Source: Ascidiimonas sp046199005 (GTDB lineage Bacteria; Bacteroidota; Bacteroidia; Flavobacteriales; Flavobacteriaceae). From it: a stretch of DNA of 64,000 bases. Within the stretch, counting starts at the first letter, position 1. Each line of letters begins with the position of its first letter. The stretch lies in assembly GCA_046199005.1 (NCBI GenBank), contig CP176050.1, positions 1,302,001 through 1,366,000 of the forward strand, read 5' to 3'. Positions 63,633 to 64,000 of the stretch are shown piece after piece. A program made the translations under genes and the position numbers. The notes under the pieces were generated by a model. The model was not told where the DNA came from. It did no database searches and saw nothing but the letters and a program-made list of their open reading frames with translations.

Positions 63633-64000
63633 ATGAAAGAGAATGCATATAATGGGTTAGAGATCGCCGTAGTGGGTATGGCTTGTAGATTTCCAGGAGC
63701 ATCAGATGTGAATGAATTTTGGGAAATACTTAAAAATGGCAAAGAAACTATCTCCTTTTTTACTAAAGAAGAACTTATAGATTTCGGAATCGCCGAGAAA
63801 TTCGTAAATGATCCTAATTTTGTAAAAGCAAAAGGCTTAATTAAAGAAGCCCAGTTTTTTGATGCAGCATTCTTTGGTATTAATCCAAAAGAAGCAGATA
63901 CACTTGATCCACAGTTCAGAGTCCTTGCACAATGCGTATATCATGCTTTAGAAGATGCAGGATACCCTCATAAAGATCAACAAAATAAAACGGGAATTTT
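63633..64000 (+). CDS. Start of a further PKS (or PKS-NRPS) protein, KS domain
   Basis: 122 codons are visible before the window ends. The start ATG at 63633 is followed by MKENAYNGLEIAVVGMACRF, the beginning of a ketosynthase, with FWEILKNGKETISFF, FDAAFFGINPKEADTLDPQFR and ALEDAG. The protein is closely similar to the start of the hybrid at 47134 (GLEIAVVGMACKFPGA, FFDAAFFGISPQEANILDPQLR), which suggests a duplicated KS-led module and at least one more ketide extension. The catalytic Cys lies beyond the window. Confidence 0.93.
   Translation, partial: MKENAYNGLEIAVVGMACRFPGASDVNEFWEILKNGKETISFFTKEELIDFGIAEKFVNDPNFVKAKGLIKEAQFFDAAFFGINPKEADTLDPQFRVLAQCVYHALEDAGYPHKDQQNKTGI

Noticed and set aside
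1..64000. CRISPR arrays, tRNA or rRNA genes, transposases, phage genes
   Set aside because: No regular repeat-spacer array, cloverleaf or recombinase/transposase motif was recognised on either strand.

Overview
The window is AT-rich bacterial DNA that reads as Bacteroidota, most likely the class Flavobacteriia. The support is direct: near-consensus Bacteroidota promoters (TTG or TTTG about 20 bases before TAnnTTTG), RiPP-like leaders of the type MKKK..L.LNKKAIS.LN..GG, a UpxY-type NusG paralogue at the head of a long operon, and TPR/AraC hybrid regulators. I recognise no rRNA, tRNA, CRISPR array or insertion sequence.

Left part (1-22017), mostly housekeeping. It opens with the 3' end of cysH, then cysD and cysN (assimilatory sulfate activation), closed by a strong terminator. 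On the minus strand follow three tandem homologous small peptide genes with a GG-type leader and a fixed six-cysteine core, then a MoxR-like AAA+ ATPase with a vWA partner. A plus-strand trio encodes a lipoprotein amidase, an M14 peptidase and a phosphodiester glycosidase. A BCCT transporter (apparently frameshifted near its start) is tail-to-tail with that trio. Next are a SulP permease, a three-gene acyl-CoA carboxylase operon (BCCP, biotin carboxylase, carboxyltransferase), and a minus-strand GerW/DUF2953 pair. The left part ends with a prolyl oligopeptidase lipoprotein, a 51-residue GG-leader peptide with its own promoter and terminator, and a TPR-AraC regulator.

Middle (22018-23212): about 1.2 kb without genes. 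Its right end holds a good promoter and a 5' leader with two hairpins.

Right part (23213-64000): a co-directional biosynthetic locus of more than 40 kb that runs off the window. In order: UpxY/LoaP-like antiterminator; TolC-like outer-membrane channel; periplasmic adaptor; MacB/LolD-like ATPase; DUF2807 protein; SbnA and SbnB homologues (2,3-diaminopropionate, Dap); SyrP/TauD-like and PhyH-like dioxygenases; cyclic-peptide-type ABC exporter; MacB-like permease; acyltransferase-3 protein; fully reducing PKS (KS-AT-DH-ER-KR-ACP); fatty acyl-AMP ligase fused to a carrier protein; PKS-NRPS hybrid (KS-AT-KR-ACP-C-A-PCP-C-A-PCP); NRPS module with a TubC-type docking domain and an FkbM methyltransferase inserted in its A domain; luciferase-like monooxygenase; and the start of another KS protein.

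The genes read as a lipo(poly)peptide-polyketide assembly line. A fatty acyl chain is loaded by the FAAL and/or built by the reducing PKS, extended once by a ketoreducing PKS module, then condensed with at least three amino acids. All three A domains show the same deduced specificity code, DAQDIAFVDK, closest in my memory to Gln/Glu codes. Tailoring (two dioxygenases, a methyltransferase, a flavin monooxygenase), Dap supply and two export systems lie in the same transcription direction. The product cannot be named from this sequence, and no thioesterase, MbtH protein or phosphopantetheinyl transferase is visible.
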